A stretch of DNA of 64,000 nt from Corynebacterium sp. ACRPO (GTDB taxonomy: Bacteria > Actinomycetota > Actinomycetes > Mycobacteriales > Mycobacteriaceae), in the NCBI RefSeq assembly GCF_022347205.1, contig NZ_JAKRNE010000007.1:1-64000 (forward strand), given 5' to 3'. The position numbers were made by a program, and so were the translations under genes. The notes under the pieces were generated by a model. That model saw only the letters and a program-made list of their open reading frames with translations. It was not told the DNA's origin and did not search any database. Of this stretch, positions 50,949-60,411 are shown in pieces; the stretch's first letter is position 1; each line of letters opens with the position of its first letter.

Positions 50949-52505
50949 TTACATCGGCGCAATAGTGTGCTTCTTCGGCAGATCGCTTTCCTGCTTGGTG
51001 GCCAGTTGGCGCAGTGCCTGACGGAGCGCCAAGCGCGACTGATTCGGCTGAATCATCGCGTCTAGATAGCCGCGCTCGGCCGCAACATACGGAGCCGTCA
51101 TGGTCTCATCGTAGAAGTCCATGAACATCTTCTTGGTCATCTCTCGCTGTTCCGGGGTCTCGGCTGCTTCTAGCTGCTTACCTGCAATCATCACCACGGC
51201 AGCGGCCGCACCCATCACGGCGATCTGCGCGGTCGGCCACGCCAGGTTGATATCACCGGTCAGGTTCTTCGAGCCCATCACCGCATAGGCACCGCCGTAG
51301 GCTTTGCGCACGATGAGCGAGACCTTTGGCACGGTGGCTTCCACCACGGCGAAGGCAAACTTGGCGCCGCGGTGGATAAGTCCCACCTTTTCCTGTTCCA
51401 CGCCCGGCAGGTAGCCCGGGGTATCCACCACAAAGACCAGCGGAATATTGTAAGCATCGCAGATGCGGATGAAGCGCGCGCCCTTATCGGCGGCGTCGGC
51501 ATCAATGCAGCCCGCAAGGTGCATGGGGTTATTGGCCACAAAGCCAACGGTCTTGCCATCGATACGGCCAAAGGCGGTGATCATATTGGGCGCGAAGTTC
51601 TCTTGAATCTCGATGAGATCCTCGTCATCGCCCAGCTGGGTCAACAAGTCCATCATGTCGTAGCCAGCATTGGTGTCATCCGGCATGAAGGCGTTGAGCT
51701 CTTCGTCTTCGGCCACTTCGGCGTCGGCAGGCGCAGCAAACTCCGGCGCCTCATCAAAACAGGTCAGCGGCAGGTGATCGAGGAGATCGCGGACCATATC
51801 AAAGGCGTCGTCCTCGGAAGGGACGACCGCCGAGACATTACCGTTGAGCTCCTGCTGGCGAGCACCGCCCAGCTCGGCGGAGGTGATGTCCTCACCGGTA
51901 ACCTCACGGATGACGTTCGGGCCGGTGACATACATTTCTGCTTCCTCATCCACGGCAATGACAAAGTCCGTGGTCACAGGAGCATAGACGGCGCCACCGG
52001 CGGACTTGCCCATCATGATGGAAATCTGCGGGCTGCGGCCGGACAGCGGGAGCTGGCGGCGGGCAATCTCGGAATACATGGCCAGCGAGGTGACTGCATC
52101 CTGAATGCGGGCGCCGCCCGAATCCTGAATACCGATGACCGGGCAACCAATCTTGATGGCCATGTCCATGACCTCGGTGACCTTCTTACCAAAGGTCACG
52201 CCGACAGAGCCGCCGTAGACGGTCTTATCGTGGGCGTAGATACACACTGGGCGGCCGGAAATGCGGCCATAACCGGTGACCACGCCATCGGAATAAATGG
52301 CGTCAGGGTCACCCGGGGTCTTACCCAAGGAGCCGGTTTCGACGAAGGAACCCTCATCTAGCAATTCATCGATGCGTTGACGAGGCGTGGTGCGCCCAGC
52401 CTCGTCGCGGCGCTTGCGGGAGCGCTCACTGCCTGGGTCCTGCGCCTTGTCCAGACGCTCGCGCAGGTCAGCGAGTTTCTCAGCGGTTGTCTGCTTGGCC
52501 GCCAC
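50949..52505 (-). CDS. accD3: Acyl-CoA carboxylase beta subunit for mycolate synthesis
   Basis: 518 aa from GTG 52505, set by GGAGAA 5-6 nt upstream; readings from 52601 lie inside pks13 in another frame and lack support. Carboxyltransferase that makes the carboxylated long acyl-CoA condensed by Pks13. It is the AccD3 of corynebacteria (AccD4 of mycobacteria) judged by position. Features: two crotonase-like domains, PVIGIQDSGGARIQ (near 138), MMGKSAGGAVYAPVTTDF, VDTPGYLPGVEQEKVGLIHRGAKFAFAVVEATVPKVSLI (near 380-420) and RKAYGGAYAVMGS. It needs a biotinylated alpha subunit (AccBC) and AccE encoded elsewhere. It overlaps the end of pks13 by 26 bp, so translation is coupled. Confidence 0.93.
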   Translation of the reverse strand: MAAKQTTAEKLADLRERLDKAQDPGSERSRKRRDEAGRTTPRQRIDELLDEGSFVETGSLGKTPGDPDAIYSDGVVTGYGRISGRPVCIYAHDKTVYGGSVGVTFGKKVTEVMDMAIKIGCPVIGIQDSGGARIQDAVTSLAMYSEIARRQLPLSGRSPQISIMMGKSAGGAVYAPVTTDFVIAVDEEAEMYVTGPNVIREVTGEDITSAELGGARQQELNGNVSAVVPSEDDAFDMVRDLLDHLPLTCFDEAPEFAAPADAEVAEDEELNAFMPDDTNAGYDMMDLLTQLGDDEDLIEIQENFAPNMITAFGRIDGKTVGFVANNPMHLAGCIDADAADKGARFIRICDAYNIPLVFVVDTPGYLPGVEQEKVGLIHRGAKFAFAVVEATVPKVSLIVRKAYGGAYAVMGSKNLTGDINLAWPTAQIAVMGAAAAVVMIAGKQLEAAETPEQREMTKKMFMDFYDETMTAPYVAAERGYLDAMIQPNQSRLALRQALRQLATKQESDLPKKHTIAPM

Positions 52506-55500
52506 GTATCTTCTCCTCGATCCATTCGTCCATATGCTTGCCCACGATGCCGATGGCCGGCTCGTCGGGCACTGCAAGGTGATCACCTTGCAGCTGCACA
52601 ATTTCTAGATCCTTAACGATAACTCCCCAACCGCCGTCGGGGTCAATCTCAGCGTAGCGCGGCTCCAGCTCAATCGCACCGTCGTGCATACGCTCGGAAC
52701 GGAAAAGCAGAACCGGCACGGTGACATCGGCCCAGCGATGGAAGTCGATCTTGGCCAGAATCTGGTTATCCACGAAGGAAGCACGCTGGTGCTCCAGTAC
52801 GCCGGCGGCAAGGCCGTGCTCAGAGGCGTCGGTAGTAGCGAGGAACTCCGCCAACATGGTCATGAGCGCATCTTCGCCCATGGTCTCAAGCATCTCGTAC
52901 GGCGGCTCGAAATCCAGGCCGTAGGTCTTCTTAGCAAATGCCGCGTAGCGCTCCCACCGGGCACGGGTTTCTTCCGGGGTATCCGGCGCTGGGTTCGACG
53001 GCTGGGTGGTATCCAGCAGCGCGATGAACGCCACATCCACCGAGTCTTGGCCGCGCTGGGTGCGCTGATGCAGCTGATAGGCCACCTCGTAGGCCAGCGC
53101 GCCACCGAAGGACCATCCGCCGAGCACGACCTTGCGGCCGCGAGCGTAGTGCAGGATGTCCTCGATATAAGCCTCAGCGCGCTCCTCCAGCGAGCCCTCA
53201 ATGCGCTCTACGCCGTAGACTGCCACGTCCTCGGGCAGGCGGCGGGTCAGCGGCTGGTAGACCACAGTGGTGCCGCCAGCTGGGTGGAACATGAATACGG
53301 CAGGACCATCAGCCTCGCGCAGGACGCGGATATTGCCTTCTACCTCGGTCTCCAGTCCTTCCCGGACGAGGTCGGCCAAAGTCTCTAGCGCCTCAGCCTC
53401 GTGGACCTGCTGGGCGGTGACCTCGATGCCGGCACGCTCGGTGAGGCGCTCGGCGATCTGGGTCGCTACCTCATCGCTTACCTCAGGCAGCGCCGAGGTA
53501 ACGCCCGCAGCTGCCTTACCGGTAAAGGTAGCCCACGTGCCAAAGACCATGCGCTCCGAGGCATCGCGCGGGGCAACGCCGACGCCCTGGCCGGGTTCGT
53601 CTTCTTCTGGTGCAGGAGTATCCGCAGAAGCAATGTCGCTGGTATCCACGCTGCCGCCGGCTACGGCCTCTTCCACCATAGCAATGACGTCGGCCAAAGA
53701 GGCGTCGCGAAGCGCCTGCACCTGCAGCGGCGGAATCTGGAAGTCATTTTCCACGCGGTTCTTAATGCGCATGCCCATCAGGGAATCCAGGCCCAAGTCA
53801 ATGAGCGGCAGCTCGCGCGGTAGGTCAGAGACGTCGTAGCCCATGGATTCCGACACGATGAGCGCGAGGCGGTCTTCCACGGTTTCCTCCGCGGGATCCC
53901 AGCGCACGGCATCAACGTCTGCGGTTGCTGCAGGCTCGCTTTCAGGCACATCGGCCACGCCCGGGATGGGCGCCGCGCCCAAGTCCAAGGCGGAGGCAAA
54001 GCCTTCCGCCAAAAGCTCGGTCTGCGCACCCCGGACAGCGTAGATGGCCACGGACATGCCACCGATGGACTGGCTTACCACCGTGGTGACTTCACCGCGC
54101 GGTGGCAGGTCGGCGTGTTCCTCGGTGGCGATGATGCGCGCCCCAGGCTTGACAGCCTCGGCCGCGGCCTCCACGATGGCCAGCGCGGATGGTGCCTGGT
54201 CCGCATTGGTAGAGAAGGCCACCTTTCCCTCTGGCAGGTTGACGCGTGCGCCCGGCAGGCCGGATACGCCGGCCGACGGACGCGCGTTGGTCCAGAAGCG
54301 CTGGCGGTTGAACTGGGTATAGGGCGCCTCTACGCGCGCACCAGAGCCAAAGACCGCGCCAAAATCTACCGGCATGCCGGCAACATAAAGCTTGCTGAGC
54401 AGATCCAGCAAGGACTCGGTGGGATCCACCTTGCGCTTCAACGCATATAGCAGCTGTGCATCGGCCTTGCCCACGGCGAAGGCGGTGGACATGAGGCCCA
54501 TCAGCGCTACCGGGTTCGGTGAGATTTCTACCAGCTGGGTGTGGCCGGCGTTGAAGGCCGCCTCGGTGGCATCCTGCAGGTAGACCGAGTGGCGGGTCAT
54601 GCGCAGCCAGTAATCCTCATCGTGCACGGTGGTACCAGGACGATAAACCTCGCCCTTATCTACGGAGGAAAACAGCGGGGTGTGCAGCGGCTTGGCTTCC
54701 ATGCCGGCGATGGCTGCATGCAGCTCGCCCAGGATGGGGTCCACGGCCGAGGTATGCCCGGCGGCCTTCACATTGAGCGCACGGGCGAACTTGCCCTCGC
54801 CGTCGAGCTTTTCCACCAGGTCCAGCACCTCTTGGCGGGGGCCGCCCACGGTGGTCATACCGGGTCCGGTATACACGGCGGGTTCGATATTGCCGTCGAG
54901 CGCGGCAATGTCCTCGGCCGAGAGCTCTACGACGGCCATGGCTCCTTGCTCGGCATCGCTTAGCGACGCCTCACCCTCACCCATCAGCCGCGCGCGGTGG
55001 CAGGCAATAACCATGGCGTCCTCTGCGGAGATGCCGCCTGCGGCATAGGCCGCAGCAATCTCGCCCATGGACATGCCCATCACGCCGGCTGGGCGCACGC
55101 CAAAGGAAGCAAGCAAGTCCGTCAATGCAATCTGGATAGCGGTGATGGCTACCTGGGCGGTCTCGGTGTCATAGGTTTGGGCGTCGTCGTTGACGATATC
55201 CAGGATGGACCAGCCGGACTCAAAGTCCACGATGGCATCGAGCTCTTCCAAGCGGGCCTTGAACTGCGGCGAGAGCGCAATCATGTCCTTGGCCATCTTG
55301 CGGTGCTGGGATCCGAAACCGGAGTAAACAAATACTGGGCCCGGGACCTGCGGGGAATCCGCAGCGGCGATGCCAACGGAAACCTTGCCCTCAGCTACCT
55401 GGCGCAGACGCTTGACCGCTTCCTCGGTGGAGCTAGCCGTCACGACGGCGCGGGAACGGGAGTGGTTGCGGCGGGCGACGGTTCGGGCGACGTCGACAAG

Positions 55501-57186
55501 CGCGGGCTTTTCCGCTTCAATGAAGTCTGCCAACAGGGCCGCAGCGCGCGCCCGGCGCGAAGGCAAGAGGCCAGAGACCGGCAATGCGACCGTTTCGGTG
55601 GAAAGCTGCGGCGCGCGTTCGGCCGGGGTGCCGCGGTAATCGGTGAGCACAACGTGTGCATTGGTGCCGCCGAAACCAAAGCCGGATACGCCAGCGACCT
55701 TGTGGCCGGAGTACTCGGGCCACTCGCGTGGATCCTCGACTACCTCGAGATGCTCGGCCTCGAAATCGATATAGCGATTCGGCGCTGAGTAATTGATATT
55801 GGCCGGAATCACGTCATTGCGCATGGCCTGGATGACCTTGATGAGGCCGACTACGCCCGCGGCGGATTCGGAGTGACCGATATTGGTCTTGGCCGAGCCG
55901 AGCAAAATAGGAGTATCGACCCCACGCCCCGCACCGAGCACACGGCCCAGGGCAGAGGCCTCGATCGGATCGCCCAAGATGGTGCCGGTGCCGTGGGCTT
56001 CGATATAGTCCACGTCCTGCGGATTTACGCCCGCATCAGCATAGGCGCGGCGCAGCACATCCTCCTGTGCCTCCGGGTTCGGGGCGGTCAGGCCATTGGA
56101 GTGGCCATCGGAGTTGACGGCCGAGCCCTTGATGACGGCGAGGATATCGTCGCCGTCCGCTTCCGCGTCCTCCAAGCGCTTGAGCACGAGGACGCCGGCG
56201 GCGTCGGCACGCACGATGCCATCGGCGTCATCCGAAAAGGCGTGAATGGCGCTCGTTGGAGAGGTAACGCCCAACTCCGAGAACGCTGTGGACGCATGCG
56301 GGGCGGCCAGAATATTCACGCCGCCGGCCAGCGCCACGTCCGCGCTTCCCGTGCGCAGATCCTTCATCGCCTGGTTCACCGCCACGAGGGAGGAGGAGCA
56401 AGCCGTATCCACGTTGATGGAAGGGCCGCGGAAATCCAAGGCATAGGAAATACGGTTGGCCACCACCGCAGAAGAAATGCCAGTTAGCGCATACGGGTGC
56501 ATCTCGGCGGAATCCGCGCCGATGAGCATGCCGTAGTCATTATTGGTCGATCCCATATACACGCCGGTCTGCGTGCCACGCAGCTCATTGGCGGGAATAC
56601 CGGCGTTTTCTAGCGCTTCCCACACCAGCTCCAATAGGATGCGCTGCTGGGGATCCATATTGGCGGCCTCAAGTGGGGACAGGCCAAAAAATTCCGCGTC
56701 AAAGGAGGCGATGTCTTCAAGGTAACCGCCATCGGTATTCTGCTGAGCGATCTTCTCACTCATGACCGGATCGGCGGAGTACTCGGACCACCGGCCCACT
56801 GGCAACGGGCCGGTGCCTGCGCGGGATTCCGCCAACATAGACCAGAACTCTTGGGCGTTCTTGGCGCCCGGGAAGCGGCCGGAAAGACCAATGACCGCAA
56901 CGTCGGATCCCTGCGCGATCCGCGGGGCGTACTCTTCCGGCTGGAGCGCCGCCGGTGCGTTCAGCAGGCGGTCCGCCAGCAGCTCGATGGTGGGATACTC
57001 ATATGCCACGGTGGCATCGAGGCGGGTGCCCAGAAGGTTTTCCAGCTCGCCGGATAGCACTACAGCATCCCGCGAGGAGAGGCCATAATTTTCCAAAGGC
57101 TTGGAATCTAGGATCTCTTCGGCGGAAACACCGGTGGCCTGGACGACCCAGTCACGCAGCCATGCTCGCAGTTGCTTGATGGTCAT
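52480..57186 (-). CDS. pks13: Polyketide synthase 13, mycolic acid condensase
   Basis: 1568 aa. Joins two fatty chains in a Claisen condensation to make the mycolate backbone. Domains in order: N-terminal ACP (about 5-80, phosphopantetheine Ser38 in YGLSSRDAV), ketosynthase (about 92-520, catalytic Cys in VDTACSSSLVAVN), acyltransferase (about 590-900, nucleophile Ser in MGMSMGEIAAAY), C-terminal ACP (about 1105-1180, LGLDSLMGMRIKN), and thioesterase (about 1290-1560, Ser in LGGWSFGGALAYEV), which passes the product to trehalose. The N-terminal ACP receives the FadD32 product and the C-terminal ACP the carboxylated chain made by AccD3. The domain set and length match C. glutamicum Pks13. Confidence 0.97.
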   Translation of the reverse strand: MTIKQLRAWLRDWVVQATGVSAEEILDSKPLENYGLSSRDAVVLSGELENLLGTRLDATVAYEYPTIELLADRLLNAPAALQPEEYAPRIAQGSDVAVIGLSGRFPGAKNAQEFWSMLAESRAGTGPLPVGRWSEYSADPVMSEKIAQQNTDGGYLEDIASFDAEFFGLSPLEAANMDPQQRILLELVWEALENAGIPANELRGTQTGVYMGSTNNDYGMLIGADSAEMHPYALTGISSAVVANRISYALDFRGPSINVDTACSSSLVAVNQAMKDLRTGSADVALAGGVNILAAPHASTAFSELGVTSPTSAIHAFSDDADGIVRADAAGVLVLKRLEDAEADGDDILAVIKGSAVNSDGHSNGLTAPNPEAQEDVLRRAYADAGVNPQDVDYIEAHGTGTILGDPIEASALGRVLGAGRGVDTPILLGSAKTNIGHSESAAGVVGLIKVIQAMRNDVIPANINYSAPNRYIDFEAEHLEVVEDPREWPEYSGHKVAGVSGFGFGGTNAHVVLTDYRGTPAERAPQLSTETVALPVSGLLPSRRARAAALLADFIEAEKPALVDVARTVARRNHSRSRAVVTASSTEEAVKRLRQVAEGKVSVGIAAADSPQVPGPVFVYSGFGSQHRKMAKDMIALSPQFKARLEELDAIVDFESGWSILDIVNDDAQTYDTETAQVAITAIQIALTDLLASFGVRPAGVMGMSMGEIAAAYAAGGISAEDAMVIACHRARLMGEGEASLSDAEQGAMAVVELSAEDIAALDGNIEPAVYTGPGMTTVGGPRQEVLDLVEKLDGEGKFARALNVKAAGHTSAVDPILGELHAAIAGMEAKPLHTPLFSSVDKGEVYRPGTTVHDEDYWLRMTRHSVYLQDATEAAFNAGHTQLVEISPNPVALMGLMSTAFAVGKADAQLLYALKRKVDPTESLLDLLSKLYVAGMPVDFGAVFGSGARVEAPYTQFNRQRFWTNARPSAGVSGLPGARVNLPEGKVAFSTNADQAPSALAIVEAAAEAVKPGARIIATEEHADLPPRGEVTTVVSQSIGGMSVAIYAVRGAQTELLAEGFASALDLGAAPIPGVADVPESEPAATADVDAVRWDPAEETVEDRLALIVSESMGYDVSDLPRELPLIDLGLDSLMGMRIKNRVENDFQIPPLQVQALRDASLADVIAMVEEAVAGGSVDTSDIASADTPAPEEDEPGQGVGVAPRDASERMVFGTWATFTGKAAAGVTSALPEVSDEVATQIAERLTERAGIEVTAQQVHEAEALETLADLVREGLETEVEGNIRVLREADGPAVFMFHPAGGTTVVYQPLTRRLPEDVAVYGVERIEGSLEERAEAYIEDILHYARGRKVVLGGWSFGGALAYEVAYQLHQRTQRGQDSVDVAFIALLDTTQPSNPAPDTPEETRARWERYAAFAKKTYGLDFEPPYEMLETMGEDALMTMLAEFLATTDASEHGLAAGVLEHQRASFVDNQILAKIDFHRWADVTVPVLLFRSERMHDGAIELEPRYAEIDPDGGWGVIVKDLEIVQLQGDHLAVPDEPAIGIVGKHMDEWIEEKIRGGQADNR

Positions 57187-57230
57187 AAAAAGGTCTTTCG
57201 TTACGGAAAAATACTAAATGGCGTAGGGGT

Positions 57231-57264
57231 ATATCGCTATATTTTGTCACTTTGTTAGCGATAT
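57231..57264. repeat. Inverted repeat between fadD32 and pks13
   Basis: ATATCGCTA (57231-57239) and TAGCGATAT (57256-57264) are perfect complements around a 16-nt loop, in the A/T-rich 79-bp gap. It may be a regulatory site for a separate pks13 promoter or a processing/attenuation hairpin; there is no T-tract for pks13. Confidence 0.55.
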
Positions 57265-57265
57265 A

Positions 57266-58978
57266 TCAGAATCCCACATAATTCTTCTTGGCTACGCGGC
57301 GCGCAATCTTGCCGGAGGACGTGCGGTTGATTTCGCCAGGCGCCTTCCACACGATGTCATCCGGAGTGATGCCATGGTGGGCAGTGACCGCGGTGCGAAT
57401 GGCCTCGGTGGCCTCGGCATCGCCGGACGGCTGCGCATCATCGGCTCGCTCCACCAGCAGGACGAGGGACTCAGAGTCATTGCCTTCCACGGAGAAGGCA
57501 GCAACGGAATCCGGGCGAACCTGCGTGGAAGCGGCTTGCACCGTGCCCTCAATATCCTGCGGATAATGGTTGCGTCCAGCAATGACGATGAGATCCTTCA
57601 GGCGGCCGGTGATATACAGTTCCCCATCCACGATGGCCGCCAAGTCTCCGGTGGCCATCCAGTAATCGTCTTCCGGCAGGCCATCCTGTTGACGCTCACC
57701 CAGGGTATTGCGGAAGGTCGCAGCGGTTTCCTCTGGGCGGTTGAGGTAGCCGGTGGCCATGTTGGGACCGTGGACCCAGATTTCTCCGATAACGCCGTCC
57801 TTTACCTCGGCGCGAGTTTCCGGATCCACAATGGCGAGGTGCTGGTGCGGAACGCACTGTCCATTGGAGGCGTAAGCGACGGTGTCATCGGATTTCTCCT
57901 CGATGACTGCACGACCTGCGGCTAGCTCCGCGCGGTTAAAGTGCGAGATGACCGGGCGCTTGTCAGTTTGCGGGGTAGACACAATAAGCGCCGCTTCTGC
58001 CAGACCATAGGACGGGCGCAGTACGGAACGGTCCACGCTGAAGGCTTCGAGGAAGGAGTCCACGGCCGATTCGGTCACCGGCTCGGAACCGATAATGATG
58101 CCGCCCACGTGCGAGAAATCTGCATCCTTGGCATGGCGAGCGGCGAGTTCCAAGGCAAAGTTCGGGATGGCGGCATAGGTGGCCTGCTTGCCCGCGGTGA
58201 GGCGCCGGACCCAGCGATCCGGGTGCTGGATGAAATCGCGCGGGGTCATCATCTCGAAGTCGAGGCCCAAAATGGTGACGAATACGGCAAGGATGATACC
58301 CATATCGTGGTGCATCGGCAGCCAAGAAACGATGCGGGCAGGCATCTGCAGCTGCAGTGCCTGGAAGATCTGCGCCACGTTGGTAATAATCGCGCGATTG
58401 GTGAGCTCCACGCCGGCCGGGGTGCGGGTGGAACCGGAAGTGTACTGCAGGAAAGCAGTGTCTTCTGCGGTTCCCTCCACAGGAGTCCAGGAAGAAGCCA
58501 AAGAATCAGGAAGGGCGTCGAGGGAAATGATGCGCGGGCGCTCGCGTTGAGCGGAAAAGTACGTGCGCACTGCCGCCGCCGATACGCGGTTAGTCACCAC
58601 GATGGACGGTTCGCAGTCACCAAATACGGCCTTGAGGTGGTCCGAGTGCCCCGGTTCGTTGGGGTCATATAGCGGAATCGGCACCATGCCCGCATATAGA
58701 GCGCCCAAGAAGCCGAAGACGTATTCTGGTGAATTACCAGCCAAGATAGCCACGCGGGTACCAGGCTCTGCCACCTGCTGCAGGCGCGCCGCCACCGCCT
58801 TGATGCGGTTATTGACCTGTGCGCGGGTGAGCTCCCGGCAGGTTTCTTCCTCACCGTAGATCCACTGGCGCATCACCACGCGGTCTGGGTCGGTCTCCGC
58901 TTGGAAGAGCTTCTCTGCCAACTGGGCCAAGGTGAACTCGGGCGCTAGGAACTGCCCCATCTGCGCTTTCAGATCCAT
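57266..58978 (-). CDS. fadD32: Long-chain fatty acyl-AMP ligase FadD32
   Basis: 570 aa; activates the meromycolate chain as acyl-AMP and loads it on the Pks13 N-terminal ACP. Adenylating fold: P-loop-like TAFLQYTSGSTRTPAGVELTNRA (near 180), LPMHHDMGIILAV (near 230), PSYGLAEAALIVSTPQ, MATGDLAAIVDGELYITGRLKDLIVIAGRNHYPQDIE (near 455-490), C-terminal Lys in NRTSSGKIARR. Mycobacterial FadD32 is about 630 aa, so this is shorter, mainly by the loops. It lies 79 bp upstream of pks13 in the transcription direction. Confidence 0.93.
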   Translation of the reverse strand: MDLKAQMGQFLAPEFTLAQLAEKLFQAETDPDRVVMRQWIYGEEETCRELTRAQVNNRIKAVAARLQQVAEPGTRVAILAGNSPEYVFGFLGALYAGMVPIPLYDPNEPGHSDHLKAVFGDCEPSIVVTNRVSAAAVRTYFSAQRERPRIISLDALPDSLASSWTPVEGTAEDTAFLQYTSGSTRTPAGVELTNRAIITNVAQIFQALQLQMPARIVSWLPMHHDMGIILAVFVTILGLDFEMMTPRDFIQHPDRWVRRLTAGKQATYAAIPNFALELAARHAKDADFSHVGGIIIGSEPVTESAVDSFLEAFSVDRSVLRPSYGLAEAALIVSTPQTDKRPVISHFNRAELAAGRAVIEEKSDDTVAYASNGQCVPHQHLAIVDPETRAEVKDGVIGEIWVHGPNMATGYLNRPEETAATFRNTLGERQQDGLPEDDYWMATGDLAAIVDGELYITGRLKDLIVIAGRNHYPQDIEGTVQAASTQVRPDSVAAFSVEGNDSESLVLLVERADDAQPSGDAEATEAIRTAVTAHHGITPDDIVWKAPGEINRTSSGKIARRVAKKNYVGF

Positions 58979-59037
58979 CGATTCTCCTTAAGTAAATGGT
59001 TTCGGTAATAAAACTATCGGAGTTGGGGGAATGGTTG

Positions 59038-59952
59038 TTACGCGGCGTCGATAAGCTGGCGAGCCCAACCCACTACCCATTGGTTGGCAGTCGTTCCATC
59101 GATAACGCCACTATTGGAGGCGTATTGCGCATGCACGCCATTCGCGGCAATCAGACTCTGCGCGCGCTCTAGTGCATTGGTCACGTTTGGCGGGGCATCA
59201 CACACCGAATCATTGGGCGCGCAAATCTGGAAGGTGCGATCCGCGAGGCTACCGAACCCATTCTGGCGCGCACCACGCATGGAAGCCCCCGGCACGATGG
59301 GCTGAACCAATCCGGATACCGGCTGAAGGGCAATTTCAGCACCCACGCCGCCCACCTTGCGGCCTGGGTTTTGCCCGACGCCATTTTGGCGGCGGCCGTC
59401 AGCGATAAGGGCCACGCCTGCGATGTTTTCCGCCGGGACCACGCCCTGGCCGCCACCAATCTCATCGGCAACGTCGCCAGCAATCACCGCGCCCTGAGAA
59501 AAGCCGCTCAAAATGAACTTGGTAGCTGGGCAGCTTTGGTGAACGCTACGCAGCTCGTCATTCATCTTGGCGGTTCCCTCATTGCGGGAATCGTCGTAAC
59601 TCATCTCATGTTGCGCATTAATGTTTTTAAATTGCGCGGTATAGGGAAGGGTCCAGACCTTCACGTCGTCCCCGTAGGCCTCCTGCAGCGGCTTCGTAAT
59701 AGACAACATGAACGAGCGCGGGTTCGCAGAAGGATTAATGGGGTCGTCGTCAGCCGCGGACTCCCAGGTACCCGGGGCAGAAATGAACTCCACACGGGGG
59801 CACCACTCGGGCTGCTGCGGTTGCGGCGGCGCAGCCTGCTCCGTGGTGTGCGGAGCAGGGGAATCAGTGCCTTGGTTGAGGTAACGCGACGCGCCCACGC
59901 CGATGACAGCTAAAACGACGAGGGCCGCGACAACGGTAATAGTTTTTCGCAT
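59038..59952 (-). CDS. Secreted cutinase-like esterase (Culp6/Rv3802c-like)
   Basis: 304 aa with an N-terminal membrane anchor or signal (about 6-25: VVAALVVLAVIGVGASRYL). Alpha/beta hydrolase of the cutinase family: FILSGFSQGAVIAGDVADEIG gives the nucleophile Ser near 155; ICAPNDSVCDAPPN holds the Asp with the conserved disulfide pair near 250; His in NGVHAQYASN near 280. M. tuberculosis Rv3802c sits in the same place, is essential and has thioesterase and phospholipase activity. A long linker (about 180-235, rich in Gly, Asn and Val) is present. It is 59 bp from fadD32, likely in the same operon. Confidence 0.88.
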   Translation of the reverse strand: MRKTITVVAALVVLAVIGVGASRYLNQGTDSPAPHTTEQAAPPQPQQPEWCPRVEFISAPGTWESAADDDPINPSANPRSFMLSITKPLQEAYGDDVKVWTLPYTAQFKNINAQHEMSYDDSRNEGTAKMNDELRSVHQSCPATKFILSGFSQGAVIAGDVADEIGGGQGVVPAENIAGVALIADGRRQNGVGQNPGRKVGGVGAEIALQPVSGLVQPIVPGASMRGARQNGFGSLADRTFQICAPNDSVCDAPPNVTNALERAQSLIAANGVHAQYASNSGVIDGTTANQWVVGWARQLIDAA

Positions 59953-59974
59953 GGATTAGTTGTACCAGGTAAAC

Positions 59975-60409
59975 CTAGCAAATCCCTGAACGTGCGGAAT
60001 CCTTGATGAGCTGGGAAAGCTCCTCAAAACTCTGCGTGGCGCGCTGCTGCTCGATGAGCTGGCCAGCAACCGCAGAAATGGTGACCTCATTCTCGTCACA
60101 AGCCGCTTTGCCGGCTCCAAGGAGCTGATCCTCTACGCCATCGACGTTAACGCCGGCGTCCTTGAGCTTGTCCAAGTACTTGGCGTCCGGTTCCGGCACC
60201 TCAGCGGACGGGATTTCAGAGATCTCGCGCGCACCGCGGTCTTCTTGCGACTTAGAGGTGGCACTCTCCGAAGAAGAAGAAGGGGCCTCGGACTCCCGCT
60301 CGAGGGGCGCGACCTCGGTCTCTTGCGGCGGTTCGCTATCCACCGTGGCGGAATCGCAGCCCGCAAGACCCAAGCACAGCGCCGCGCCCACAACTACTAG
60401 CTTGCGCAT
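59975..60409 (-). CDS. DUF732-like lipoprotein
   Basis: 144 aa. Lipobox LGLAGC gives Cys18; an acidic, Ser-rich linker to about residue 70; then a small helical domain (YLDKLKDAGVNVDGVEDQLL..GAGKAACDENEVTISAV..) ending in a Cys, the pattern of DUF732 proteins with two Cys that can form a disulfide (AACDEN and SGIC). It lies 2 nt downstream of the mycolyltransferase stop and before the cutinase-like gene, as in other corynebacteria, so a cell-surface partner of mycolate enzymes is likely; its role is unknown. Confidence 0.75.
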   Translation of the reverse strand: MRKLVVVGAALCLGLAGCDSATVDSEPPQETEVAPLERESEAPSSSSESATSKSQEDRGAREISEIPSAEVPEPDAKYLDKLKDAGVNVDGVEDQLLGAGKAACDENEVTISAVAGQLIEQQRATQSFEELSQLIKDSARSGIC

Positions 60410-60411
60410 AG

